Notes: generated by a model from the sequence alone, not told the origin. DNA of 6,277 nt from Candidatus Odyssella thessalonicensis (GCA_005240015.1 SBBV01000598.1:1-6277); one strand, 5' to 3'; shown: positions 1-6,268, counted from the stretch's first letter. Numbers and translations are program-made.

Positions 1-82
1 CCGCATGAGCGTCGGCGAGCGGCGCGTCATCTGGCGCGGCGTGGCCGAGGACCGCGTCAAGGTGCTGCTTGGCGTGCGCTCG
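1..82. repeat. Left arm of an 82-bp perfect inverted repeat (partner at 268-349)
   Basis: Base p in this arm pairs exactly with base 350-p for all p from 1 to 82; the match breaks at 83 (A against the expected G). The arm starts at the first base of the window, so it may extend further left. It is a reverse-complement copy of priA coding sequence and is joined to authentic priA at position 82/83, within the segment reading ...LETLANVE. This looks like a fold-back (inverted chimera) at a contig end rather than a functional repeat. Confidence 0.93.
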
Positions 83-1215
83 ACATTGGCCAGCGTCTCG
101 AGTGCCGGCGTGGCCGAGGCGAGCACGATCGGGAAACCGCCGAGATGCGCGCGCGCCACCGCCATGTCGCGCGCGTGGAACGGCACGCCGTCGGTGCGCT
201 TGTAGGTGCTGTCGTGCTCCTCGTCGACGACGATGAGCCCGAGATCGGGAAAGGGCAGGAACAGCGCCGAGCGCACGCCAAGCAGCACCTTGACGCGGTC
301 CTCGGCCACGCCGCGCCAGATGACGCGCCGCTCGCCGACGCTCATGCGGTTGCGCCAATAGGCCGGCGGCGCGCCGAAGCGCTTCGTGAAACGGTGGATC
401 CACTGCACCGTGAGCGCGATCTCGGGCACCAGCACCAGCACCTGCTTGCCGGCGCGGATCGCATCGGCGATCGCCTCGAAATAGACCTCGGTCTTGCCCG
501 AGCCGGTCACACCTTCGAGCAGCGTGGCGCTGTAGGCGCCCTCGCGCACCGACTGGCGAAGCAGCCCGGCCGCCGCCTCTTGCTGGGCCGAGAGCTCGAC
601 CGGCGCAAAATCGGGATCGGGCGTGCTGCCCGGCGGAGTCCCGTCGGGCGCACGCTCGATGCGCCGGGCGGCGCCGATCTCGATGAGCGCCTTCACGATG
701 CCGTCGCTGATTTGGGCCGCGCGCCTGAGGTCGGCGGCGCTCATCGGGCCTTGCGCCGCCAGCACCTCGAGCGCGCGCCGGCGCTGCTCGGTGAGCGGCT
801 TGGCCGAAGTGAACCCGGCGACAGCCTCGAGCAGCGCCACCGGGGCCGGCGGCAGCAGTACCTCGCTACGCGGCAGCGCCATGTCGAGCACGGCGCCGAC
901 CGACGAGACGGAGTAATTCGCCACCCACTCGACGAAGCGGCGATGCGCCTCGGGCATCGGCGGCAGGTCGAGCCGCGCGGTTATGGGCTTGATGCGCGCA
1001 TCCGCCACACCGCCCCGCGCGCGGCCCCAGACCACGCCGATCTCCTCGCGATCGCGCAGCGGCACCACGACGTAATCACCGGCGGCGAGCGTAACGCCTT
1101 CGGGAACCGCATAGTCGTAGGCGCCCGCGAGCGCCAAGGGCAACAATACGCCTACGCGCGCCGGTGCTGCATCGTGTCCGGCGGGATTTTCTTGCGCGAA
1201 TCTGGCGCCACTCAC
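1..1215 (-). CDS. priA: Primosomal protein N' (replication restart helicase PriA), N-terminal half, partial and disrupted at the window edge
   Basis: PriA is the 3'-5' superfamily 2 DNA helicase that recognises stalled or repaired forks and reloads the replisome. I chose the GTG at 1215-1213: it has AAGG 7 nt upstream and an in-frame TAA at 1227-1225, and gives a protein starting [13 protein letters not shown]. Visible in order: the 3'-DNA-binding domain (about residues 20-120, beginning [18 protein letters not shown]), a winged-helix segment (about 140-205), Walker A GVTGSGKT (235-242), motif Ia LVPEIALT, Walker B DEEH (331-334) and motif III ASATP (366-370). About 378 authentic codons are present, against roughly 700 or more in the family, so the second helicase lobe and the zinc-binding cysteines lie outside. 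The frame stays open to base 1, but the last 26 codons (78 to 1) are not PriA: bases 1-82 are an inverted copy of priA's own 268-349. Family assignment is firm; the 3' edge is probably an artefact. Confidence 0.95.
   Translation of the reverse strand, partial: MSGARFAQENPAGHDAAPARVGVLLPLALAGAYDYAVPEGVTLAAGDYVVVPLRDREEIGVVWGRARGGVADARIKPITARLDLPPMPEAHRRFVEWVANYSVSSVGAVLDMALPRSEVLLPPAPVALLEAVAGFTSAKPLTEQRRRALEVLAAQGPMSAADLRRAAQISDGIVKALIEIGAARRIERAPDGTPPGSTPDPDFAPVELSAQQEAAAGLLRQSVREGAYSATLLEGVTGSGKTEVYFEAIADAIRAGKQVLVLVPEIALTVQWIHRFTKRFGAPPAYWRNRMSVGERRVIWRGVAEDRVKVLLGVRSALFLPFPDLGLIVVDEEHDSTYKRTDGVPFHARDMAVARAHLGGFPIVLASATPALETLANVERTPSSTLTRSSATPRQMTRRSPTLMR
268..349. repeat. Right arm of the 82-bp inverted repeat, in its proper place inside priA
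   Basis: This segment reads in frame as conserved PriA sequence on the minus strand ([12 protein letters not shown] through KVLLGVRS, just before [10 protein letters not shown]). It is therefore the original copy, and 1-82 is the duplicate. The spacer between the arms is 185 bp (83-267) and encodes the Walker B and ASATP region. Confidence 0.93.
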
Positions 1216-1353
1216 CGGTTTGCCTTATATAGAAAGGACCGGACGCGCAACGCGAAACCGATCTTCGCGGGGGTGCTGCCGGAGGCCGCAGCGCTCTCGA
1301 TCGCTTCCGGCATCGGGCTGCCGGGCGATGGAAAGATGCAAGCCGAGGAACGC
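1216..1353. promoter_or_regulatory. Divergent intergenic region between priA and the transaldolase gene
   Basis: These 138 bp separate the two divergent start codons and must hold the 5' signals of priA and of the tal-DUF484-xerC run, unless the promoters lie inside the coding regions. An AT-rich patch, TTATATAGAAAGG (1225-1237), stands out from the GC-rich surroundings. On the minus strand it reads as CCTTTCTATATAA, a plausible -10 region for priA, though very close to its start. I see no well-spaced -35 partner and no obvious operator. The rest is GC-rich with no ORF of its own worth calling. Confidence 0.35.
1345..1349 (+). promoter_or_regulatory. Ribosome binding site GAGGA for the transaldolase
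   Basis: GAGGA ends 4 nt before ATG 1354. Together with the conserved MKFF start, it decides between this ATG and the in-frame ATG at 1336. Confidence 0.6.
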
Positions 1354-2043
1354 ATGAAATTCTTTATCGACACGGCCAATCTCGACGAAATCCGCGAGCT
1401 CGCGATGACCGGGCTGCTCGACGGTGTGACCACCAATCCGTCGCTGATCGCGAAGTCCGGTCGCAGCATTCTCGAAGTGATCAAGGAGATTTGCGACGTC
1501 GTCCCCGGCGACGTCAGCGCCGAGGTGACCGCCACCGAATACCAGTCCATGGTGCGCGAAGGCCAGCGCCTCGCCAAGATCGCCAAGAACGTGGTCATCA
1601 AGGTGCCGCTCACGATGGAGGGCCTGAAGGCCTGCAAGACCTTCCGCCACGAAGGCATCAAGGTGAACGTGACGCTGTGCTTCTCGGCCGCGCAGGCGCT
1701 GCTCGCCGCCAAGGCCGGCGCCACCTACATCTCGCCCTTCGTGGGCCGCCTCGACGACGTCGGCCACGACGGCATGTCGCTGATCGCCGACATCGTGGCG
1801 ATGTACAAGAACTATCCCAAGATCGAGACCGAAGTGCTCGTCGCCTCGGTGCGCAATCCCGGCCATGTCGTGATGGCCGCGAAGATGGGTGCGCACGTGG
1901 CGACGCTGCCGCCCGCGGTGCTGAAGCAGATGTTCCAGCACCCGCTCACCGAGAAGGGCTTGAAGGCCTTCTTGGATGATTGGGCCAAGACCGGCCAGAG
2001 CATCCTCGAAGCCCCCAAAGCGGCGCGACGTGAGCAAGCCTAG
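1354..2043 (+). CDS. tal: Transaldolase, TalC/FSA-type (small single-domain family)
   Basis: A 229-residue TIM-barrel class I aldolase beginning [13 protein letters not shown], the canonical start of the fsa/talC/mipB family (usually about 215-230 residues). It should transfer dihydroxyacetone units between sedoheptulose-7-phosphate and glyceraldehyde-3-phosphate in the non-oxidative pentose phosphate pathway, in the cytosol. The Schiff-base lysine is K83 (VIKVPLT); TTNPS (26-30) and SPFVGRLDD (127-135) are also conserved. At the two positions that separate the family branches it has E57 (in SAEVTA) and F129 (in SPFVGR). E. coli fructose-6-phosphate aldolase has Gln and Tyr there, so transaldolase is the better name. 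Start: ATG 1354 has GAGGA 4 nt upstream; an in-frame ATG at 1336 would add only six residues absent from the family. Its 3' end overlaps the DUF484 gene by 14 bp, so the two are probably translationally coupled. Confidence 0.94.
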   Translation: MKFFIDTANLDEIRELAMTGLLDGVTTNPSLIAKSGRSILEVIKEICDVVPGDVSAEVTATEYQSMVREGQRLAKIAKNVVIKVPLTMEGLKACKTFRHEGIKVNVTLCFSAAQALLAAKAGATYISPFVGRLDDVGHDGMSLIADIVAMYKNYPKIETEVLVASVRNPGHVVMAAKMGAHVATLPPAVLKQMFQHPLTEKGLKAFLDDWAKTGQSILEAPKAARREQA

Positions 2044-2743
2044 CCCCCTCGCCAGCGCGCCCGCGCCCCGCCTCAGCGAAGACCAGGTCGTCGACTATCT
2101 GCGCCGGCATCGGGATTTTCTCGAGCGCCATCCCGAGCTGATCGCCGAGCTCTTGCCGCCCGAGCACAGGAACGGGCGCGCCGTCGTCGACCTCCAGCAC
2201 TATCTGATCGACCGCCTGCGCCGCGACCTCGCCGAGGTGCGCCAGCTGCACGACAGCACCATCACCGCCGCGCGCGGCAATCTCCAGAGCCAGCAGCGCG
2301 TGCACGGCGCGGTGATCGACCTCATGAACGCGCCGTCGTTCGAGCACTTCGTCGAAGGGATCACCACCGATCTCGCGCTGAAGCTCGATGTCGACGCGGT
2401 TTCGCTCTGCGTCGAGAGCTCGCGGCCCAACCAGCCGCGCACCAAGAGCGGCGTGCGCTTCCTGGCGCTGGGCTCGGTCGATGCGCTGATGGGGCCCGGG
2501 AGGGAGATCATGCTGCGGCCCGCGATCACCGCCGAGCGCGCGCTCTATGGGCCGGCGGCGGCGCTGGTGAAATCCGACGCGCTGTTACGGCTCGCGATCG
2601 GCGCCGCGGCGCCCACCGGCGTCATCGCCATCGGCTCGCGCGAGCCCGGCCATTTCCGTGCCGGCCAGGGCACCGAGCTGCTCGTGTTCCTCGCCAAGAC
2701 CATCGAGAGCACCGCGCGCGCATGGCTCGATCTCGGGGATTGA
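2030..2743 (+). CDS. DUF484 family protein (GAF-like), partner gene of xerC
   Basis: A 237-residue protein read from GTG 2030 ([20 protein letters not shown]). The open frame extends back to an ATG at 1976, but that start would overlap tal by 68 bp and add a residue stretch lacking family resemblance. The DUF484 hallmark is clear: [19 protein letters not shown] (20-38), a predicted coiled-coil helix (about 50-95, [20 protein letters not shown]), then a GAF-like alpha/beta region (about 100-235). The function of the family is not established. In many proteobacteria it sits directly upstream of xerC, as here, where the last 22 bp overlap the ATG of xerC. No signal peptide or transmembrane segment is visible. 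A role tied to XerC or to ligand sensing would be guesswork beyond this conserved neighbourhood. Confidence 0.85.
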   Translation: MSKPSPLASAPAPRLSEDQVVDYLRRHRDFLERHPELIAELLPPEHRNGRAVVDLQHYLIDRLRRDLAEVRQLHDSTITAARGNLQSQQRVHGAVIDLMNAPSFEHFVEGITTDLALKLDVDAVSLCVESSRPNQPRTKSGVRFLALGSVDALMGPGREIMLRPAITAERALYGPAAALVKSDALLRLAIGAAAPTGVIAIGSREPGHFRAGQGTELLVFLAKTIESTARAWLDLGD

Positions 2744-3678
2744 GCTTCGCCCGCGCCGCGCCGGAGCTGGCGGCGGCGACGCGCGATTGGCTGAAGCGCC
2801 TCAAGCACGAGAAGCGATATTCGAAACACACTCTCGACGCGTACGCGCGCGACATCGACGCGCTATACACGTTTCTCTCCGATCATGTTGGTGGCGAGCT
2901 GGGTTTTGGTGAACTCAAGGACCTGCGTGTCGCAGATTTTCGCGCGTGGCTCACTTCACGGACTCTCAGTAAGAAAAAATACGCCAATTCTTCGTCCGCG
3001 CGCGCGATTTCATCGGTGAGAAGCTTTTTCCGCTATCTCGACCGTGAGGGAATCCTCAGCAATCCCGCCGTAGACCATGTCAAGTCGCCCAAGCTGCCCA
3101 AGGTGGCCCCGAGACCCATAAAGGCGAGCGAGGCCCTCTACCTGATCGACAACGCCGAACATGACGCATCCGAGCCATGGGTGGCCGCCCGGAACGTCGC
3201 GGTGCTGATGCTGCTTTATGGCTGCGGCCTGCGCATCGCCGAGGCGCTGTCGTTGACGCGCGCCGAAGCGCCCGAGGGCGATACCATCACCATCACCGGC
3301 AAGGGCCGGAAGCAGCGCATGGTGCCGCTGCTGCCGGCCGTGCGCGACGCGGTCGCCGCTTACATCGCTGCGTGCCCGCACGCGTTGGCGCCGGCGGGGC
3401 CGCTGTTCGTCGGCGTCCGCTGCGGCCCGCTGCATCCGCGCATCGTGCAAGGCCTGATCCAGAAGCTGCGCCCGCTGCTCGGCCTGCCCGAAACCGCGAC
3501 CCCGCACGCGCTGCGCCATTCCTTCGCGACGCATCTCCTCGCCGGCGGCGGCGACCTGCGCACGATCCAGGAGCTGCTCGGCCACGCCTCGCTCTCGACC
3601 ACGCAGCGCTACACCGCCGTCGACGCCAAGAAGCTGCTCGACGTCTACGACAAGGCGCATCCGAGAGCGAAAGGGTAG
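2722..3678 (+). CDS. xerC: Site-specific tyrosine recombinase XerC
   Basis: A 318-residue tyrosine recombinase (family about 295-320) which, with XerD, should resolve chromosome dimers at dif near the terminus under FtsK control. The N-terminal SAM-like core-binding domain spans about 15-110 (YSKHTLDAYARDIDALYTFL). The catalytic domain spans about 130-310 and carries the full set: R171 (LLYGCGLRIAEAL), K194 (ITGKGRKQRMVPL), H262 and R265 (PHALRHSFATHLL), H288 (LLGHASL) and nucleophile Y297 (TTQRYT). The gene is therefore intact and probably active. ATG 2722 overlaps the DUF484 gene by 22 bp; a TTG at 2740, overlapping its stop, is an in-frame alternative that would remove six residues. I call XerC rather than XerD or a phage integrase because of the DUF484 partner and the housekeeping setting. 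GC falls to about 52-55 % at 2881-3060 against over 70 % in the 3' part, an internal composition shift. Confidence 0.93.
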   Translation: MARSRGLSFARAAPELAAATRDWLKRLKHEKRYSKHTLDAYARDIDALYTFLSDHVGGELGFGELKDLRVADFRAWLTSRTLSKKKYANSSSARAISSVRSFFRYLDREGILSNPAVDHVKSPKLPKVAPRPIKASEALYLIDNAEHDASEPWVAARNVAVLMLLYGCGLRIAEALSLTRAEAPEGDTITITGKGRKQRMVPLLPAVRDAVAAYIAACPHALAPAGPLFVGVRCGPLHPRIVQGLIQKLRPLLGLPETATPHALRHSFATHLLAGGGDLRTIQELLGHASLSTTQRYTAVDAKKLLDVYDKAHPRAKG

Positions 3679-3693
3679 CCCGCCCTCCCCACC

Positions 3694-3779
3694 GTCATCC
3701 TGAGCGAAGCGAAGGATATAGCCTCCACCGCCGACGGCATTGACGCGGAGGCTAGGTCCTTCGCTTCGCTCAGGATGAC
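3694..3779. repeat. Long interspersed palindromic repeat (REP/MITE-like hairpin) between convergent genes
   Basis: A perfect 23-bp inverted repeat, 3694-3716 against 3757-3779, starts GTCATCCTGAGCGAAGCGAA and ends CTTCGCTCAGGATGAC. Inside it, after a 2-nt mismatch on each side, an 8-bp stem continues (TAGCCTCC 3719-3726 with GGAGGCTA 3747-3754), closing a 20-nt loop. Translated by accident, the arms give HPERSEG on one strand and RFAQDD on the other. These peptides are a familiar by-product of a dispersed palindrome found in many proteobacterial genomes. It lies 15 bp after the xerC stop and 18 bp from the rsmE stop. Confidence 0.9.
3694..3779. terminator. Possible bidirectional transcript end or mRNA-stabilising hairpin for xerC and rsmE
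   Basis: The same palindrome sits between two converging genes and would form a very stable stem in either transcript. There is no U-tract after either arm (ATTTGGG on the right, GGTGGGGAGG on the minus-strand side), so it is not a classical intrinsic terminator. Blocking 3' exonucleases or read-through, as proposed for REP elements, is the more likely effect. Confidence 0.4.
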
Positions 3780-3797
3780 GATTTGGGTAAGTGCGCG

Positions 3798-4586
3798 TCA
3801 CTCGCCGCACATCACCGCCTGCCACACCGCGAGCGCGGCGAGCGCGGCGGTGTCGGCGCGCAGCAGGCGCGCGCCGAGGGAGACGGGAACGACGGCCGGC
3901 ACCGCGCGAATGCGCTCGAGCTCCTCGGGCACGAAGCCGCCTTCGGGGCCGATCAGGATGGCCCAGGGCTCGGGCATCTTCGCCCGCTCCGCGGCGAGGG
4001 CTTCGGCGATGGGGCGGCCGACGCGGGTCTCGTCGCAGAAGAGCAGGCGGCGGCCGCGCGGCCACGCATCGAGCACCTTGTCGAGACGTGCCGCCGCGCG
4101 CGCTTCCGGCACGGAGAGGCGCTCGCACTGCTCGGACGCCTCGATCATATTGGCCCGCATGCGCTCGACATTCACGCGCGCGACCGCGGTGCGGCGCGTG
4201 AACACCGGCTGGATCGCCGAGACGCCGAGCTCGGTGGCCTTGGCGGCGACGAAATCGATCGCGGTGCGCTTGATCGGCGCCGCCAAAAGCCAGAGATCGG
4301 GCTCGGGCGCCTGCGGGCGCGTCTGCTCGCTCACGGCGGCGGCGCCCTTGCCCTTGCCGAGCGCCGCGATCGTCGCCTGCCATTCGCCGTGGCGGCCGTT
4401 GAAGAGGCGCACCGCATCGCCGGGTGCGCGGCGCATCACGTTCCGGAGATAATGTGCCTGCGCCGGATCGAGCGGCACCTCGGCGCCGGCCGCGAGATCG
4501 GCCTCGACATGGAGGCGCACGCCCACATGGATCGCGGCCTCTCGCCGCCCCGCGTGCAACGTGTCGCCTTGGTTGGACCCTTTCAT
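3798..4586 (-). CDS. rsmE: 16S rRNA (uracil(1498)-N3)-methyltransferase RsmE
   Basis: A 262-residue SPOUT-superfamily methyltransferase expected to place m3U1498 on 16S rRNA in the small subunit, using S-adenosylmethionine. The N-terminal PUA-like RNA-binding part (about 24-90) includes AQAHYLRNVMR and RLFNGRHGEW. The C-terminal trefoil-knot domain has AKATELGVSAIQPVFTRRT (115-133), EASEQCERLSVP (149-160), ILIGPEGGF (210-218) and LGARLLRADTAALAAL (237-252), the last two forming the SAM-binding knot. ATG 4586 is preceded by AAGG at 8 nt. It gives about 23 residues before the usual family start (VRLHVEADL), so a GTG at 4526 is a possible shorter alternative. The gene converges on xerC and diverges from ubiA with only 17 bp between their start codons. 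Confidence 0.93.
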   Translation of the reverse strand: MKGSNQGDTLHAGRREAAIHVGVRLHVEADLAAGAEVPLDPAQAHYLRNVMRRAPGDAVRLFNGRHGEWQATIAALGKGKGAAAVSEQTRPQAPEPDLWLLAAPIKRTAIDFVAAKATELGVSAIQPVFTRRTAVARVNVERMRANMIEASEQCERLSVPEARAAARLDKVLDAWPRGRRLLFCDETRVGRPIAEALAAERAKMPEPWAILIGPEGGFVPEELERIRAVPAVVPVSLGARLLRADTAALAALAVWQAVMCGE

Positions 4587-4603
4587 AGGGCTAACCTTAG
4601 AAC

Positions 4604-5566
4604 ATGGACGCGGCGCGGAACACGCAAGGCCTGATCGCCGGCACCGACATGCCGGCCCGGGGCTGGGTCGACCGCCTCCTGCCCGCCTCGCTCCGCCCCT
4701 ACGCGAAGCTGATGCGGCTCGACCGGCCGATCGGCACGTGGCTCTTGCTCTGGCCGTGCTGGTGGAGCCTGGTCTGGGCGGTCGAGCGCGCACCGGGAAG
4801 CGCCCGCGAGTGGCTCTATCTCGCCTGGCTCTACGCGCTGTTCGGCATCGGCGCGATGGTGATGCGCGGCGCCGGCTGCACCTACAACGACATCGTCGAT
4901 CGCGACTTCGACGCCAAGGTCGAGCGCACGCGCACGCGGCCGATCCCGAGCGGCCAGGTGAGCGTTCGGGCCGCCGGCGTTTTCCTGGGCCTGCAGCTCA
5001 TGCTCGGCTTCGTCATCCTGCTGCAGCTCAACTGGTTCGCGGTCGGGCTCGGCGCGGCCTCGCTGGCGCTCGTCTTCACCTATCCGCTGATGAAGCGGAT
5101 CACCTACTGGCCGCAGTTCGTGCTCGGTCTCGCGTTCAACTGGGGCGCGCTTCTGGGCTGGGCGGCGGTGACGGGGTCGCTCGCGCTTGCGCCGGTGCTG
5201 CTCTACCTCGCCGGCATCGCCTGGACGCTCGGCTACGACACGATCTACGCGCACCAGGACAAGGAGGACGACATCCTCGTCGGCGTGAAGTCCACCGCGC
5301 TGAAGCTCGGCGCCAACACGCGGCCCTGGCTCGCGGGCTTCTACACGGCGGCCGTAGCCCTGTTCGCGGCCGCCGGCATCGCCGACGGGCTCGGCTGGCC
5401 CTTCTACGTGGCGCTGGCCGCGGGCGCGCTGCAGCTCGCCTGGCAGGTCGCCGATCTCGACCTCGACAATGCCGCCGATTGCCTCGTGAAGTTCAGGTCG
5501 AACCGCTGGTTCGGCTGGATTCTCGTGGCCGGCCTCTTCGCCGATCTCCTGCTGCTGCGCCGGTGA
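4604..5566 (+). CDS. ubiA: 4-hydroxybenzoate polyprenyltransferase UbiA
   Basis: A 320-residue integral membrane prenyltransferase that attaches the polyprenyl tail to 4-hydroxybenzoate, the first membrane step of ubiquinone biosynthesis, in the cytoplasmic membrane. Both Mg2+-diphosphate-binding motifs are present: NDIVDRDFD (95-103) and YDTIYAHQDKEDD (211-223). The hallmark LMRLDRPIGTWLLLWPCWWS (36-55) opens the first helix. About eight or nine hydrophobic segments follow, for example 73-90, 124-142, 145-160, 171-190, 194-210, 243-262, 266-282 and 303-318. Length matches the family. ATG 4604 has no strong Shine-Dalgarno; AGGG at 4587-4590 is rather far. An in-frame ATG at 4649 would lose 15 poorly conserved residues, so the exact start is uncertain. 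Its stop overlaps the start of the next gene (GTGA, 5563-5566). Related UbiA-superfamily enzymes (MenA, heme O synthase) fit the motifs less well. Confidence 0.93.
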   Translation: MDAARNTQGLIAGTDMPARGWVDRLLPASLRPYAKLMRLDRPIGTWLLLWPCWWSLVWAVERAPGSAREWLYLAWLYALFGIGAMVMRGAGCTYNDIVDRDFDAKVERTRTRPIPSGQVSVRAAGVFLGLQLMLGFVILLQLNWFAVGLGAASLALVFTYPLMKRITYWPQFVLGLAFNWGALLGWAAVTGSLALAPVLLYLAGIAWTLGYDTIYAHQDKEDDILVGVKSTALKLGANTRPWLAGFYTAAVALFAAAGIADGLGWPFYVALAAGALQLAWQVADLDLDNAADCLVKFRSNRWFGWILVAGLFADLLLLRR

Positions 5567-6219
5567 ACGCCGCCATCCTCGACGACCGCGCCGGCTTCAT
5601 CCGTGCCAACACGCGGCTCGCCGCGCCGCGACTCATTCCCGAGATCCGGCTCTACCAAGCCGACAAGCTCCTGCCGCTCTGGCGGGCGACCGAGCCCGAG
5701 CTCGAGGCGCTCGGGCTGCCGCCGCCCTACTGGGCCTTCGCGTGGGCCGGCGGACAGGCATTGGCGCGCTATCTGCTCGACCATCCCGAAACGGTCGCCG
5801 GGAAATGCGTGCTCGACTTCGGCGCCGGCTCGGGCCTGGCCGCCATCGCCGCCACCAAGGCCGGCGCGGCGCGTGTGATCGCGGCCGAGATCGACGCCTT
5901 CGCGCGGACGGCGATCGCGCTCAATGCCGAGGCCAACGGCGTGACCCTCGAAATCGCCGCCGGCGACATCGTGGACACGATCGATCCGGCCTGGCAGGTC
6001 GTGATCGCCGGCGATGTCTGCTACGAGCAGCCGATGGCGCGGCGCGTCGAGGCCTGGCTCAGGGCGCTGGCACGGCGGGCGCCGGTGCTCATCGGCGATC
6101 CCCAGCGCACCTATTTCCCGGCCCACGGCCTGGCGCAGCTCGCCCGCTATACCGTGCCGACCACGACCGAGATCGAGGACAGCGACCTGCGCGCGGCCGC
6201 GGTTTGGCGCGTGATGTGA
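5563..6219 (+). CDS. Class I SAM-dependent methyltransferase, METTL20-like (candidate ETF-beta lysine methyltransferase)
   Basis: A 218-residue seven-beta-strand methyltransferase read from GTG 5563, which overlaps the ubiA stop by 4 bp. The N-terminal part (GFIRANTRLAAPRLIPEIRL, 11-30) and LGLPPPYWAFAWAGGQALAR (50-69) are typical of the alphaproteobacterial METTL20-like group. The SAM site is visible: motif I VLDFGAGSG (83-91), the acidic residue after strand 2 in VIAAEID (E109), GDIVD (134-138), and post-motif DVCYEQP (151-157), the place where this group carries its catalytic D-x-x-Y/E signature. Known members modify lysines of the electron-transfer flavoprotein beta subunit, and databases often mislabel them as ribosomal protein L11 methyltransferase (PrmA). 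PrmA is longer and has a different N-terminal domain, so I do not favour it. The substrate here is inferred from sequence resemblance and not shown by the window. No signal peptide or membrane segment is seen. Confidence 0.82.
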   Translation: MNAAILDDRAGFIRANTRLAAPRLIPEIRLYQADKLLPLWRATEPELEALGLPPPYWAFAWAGGQALARYLLDHPETVAGKCVLDFGAGSGLAAIAATKAGAARVIAAEIDAFARTAIALNAEANGVTLEIAAGDIVDTIDPAWQVVIAGDVCYEQPMARRVEAWLRALARRAPVLIGDPQRTYFPAHGLAQLARYTVPTTTEIEDSDLRAAAVWRVM

Positions 6220-6230
6220 TCAGGGTCACG
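6215..6230. promoter_or_regulatory. Possible CRP/FNR-like dyad TGTGA-N6-TCACG
   Basis: TGTGATCAGGGTCACG overlaps the stop codon of the methyltransferase gene. It matches the CRP half-site pattern TGTGA-N6-TCACA with one mismatch. A single short dyad in GC-rich DNA can arise by chance, so this is weak on its own; its position upstream of a possible promoter is the only supporting context. Confidence 0.25.
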
Positions 6231-6256
6231 GCGCGTAAAGGTTTCGCCGGCTAGGC

Positions 6257-6268
6257 TTGTGCTACACT
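6257..6268 (+). promoter_or_regulatory. Possible extended -10 promoter for a gene beyond the right edge
   Basis: TTGTGCTACACT holds TACACT (6263-6268) preceded by TG one base upstream, an extended -10 pattern. No convincing -35 hexamer lies 16-18 bp upstream. The 58 bp after the methyltransferase stop contain no ORF start before the window ends, so a downstream gene is likely but not visible. Confidence 0.3.

Noticed and set aside
1..349. Inverted repeat ends of an insertion sequence around the 82-bp repeat
   Set aside because: Both arms are priA coding sequence, and the 185-bp spacer is also priA. There is no transposase, target duplication or boundary between foreign and host DNA.
145..1353. 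Long plus-strand open frame (145-2043) running antisense through priA into the transaldolase
   Set aside because: Only its last 229 codons are the real transaldolase. The upstream part is the antisense of PriA in GC-rich DNA and has an Arg/His/Ala-rich, domain-free composition typical of shadow frames.
2722..3678. Phage or integron integrase marking an integrated element
   Set aside because: The protein has XerC length and motifs, lies in a conserved DUF484-xerC arrangement, and no att-like duplication, tRNA or phage gene is visible.
3694..3779. CRISPR repeat unit or a classical rho-independent terminator
   Set aside because: Only one inverted pair is present with no direct repeats or spacers, and there is no U-tract after either arm.
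3010..4383. Minus-strand 457-codon frame across xerC, the repeat and rsmE
   Set aside because: It is antisense to xerC, passes through the palindrome (hence its HPERSEG and RFAQDD peptides), and is out of frame with rsmE. It has no recognisable domain or start signal.
3783..4634. Plus-strand frame of 283 codons antisense to rsmE
   Set aside because: It is a shadow of rsmE with His/Arg/Gly-rich low-complexity sequence; RsmE on the opposite strand has all the family motifs.
4583..5254. Minus-strand frame of 223 codons antisense to ubiA
   Set aside because: It is antisense to well-supported ubiA, rich in Arg, Glu and Pro, with no domain resemblance.
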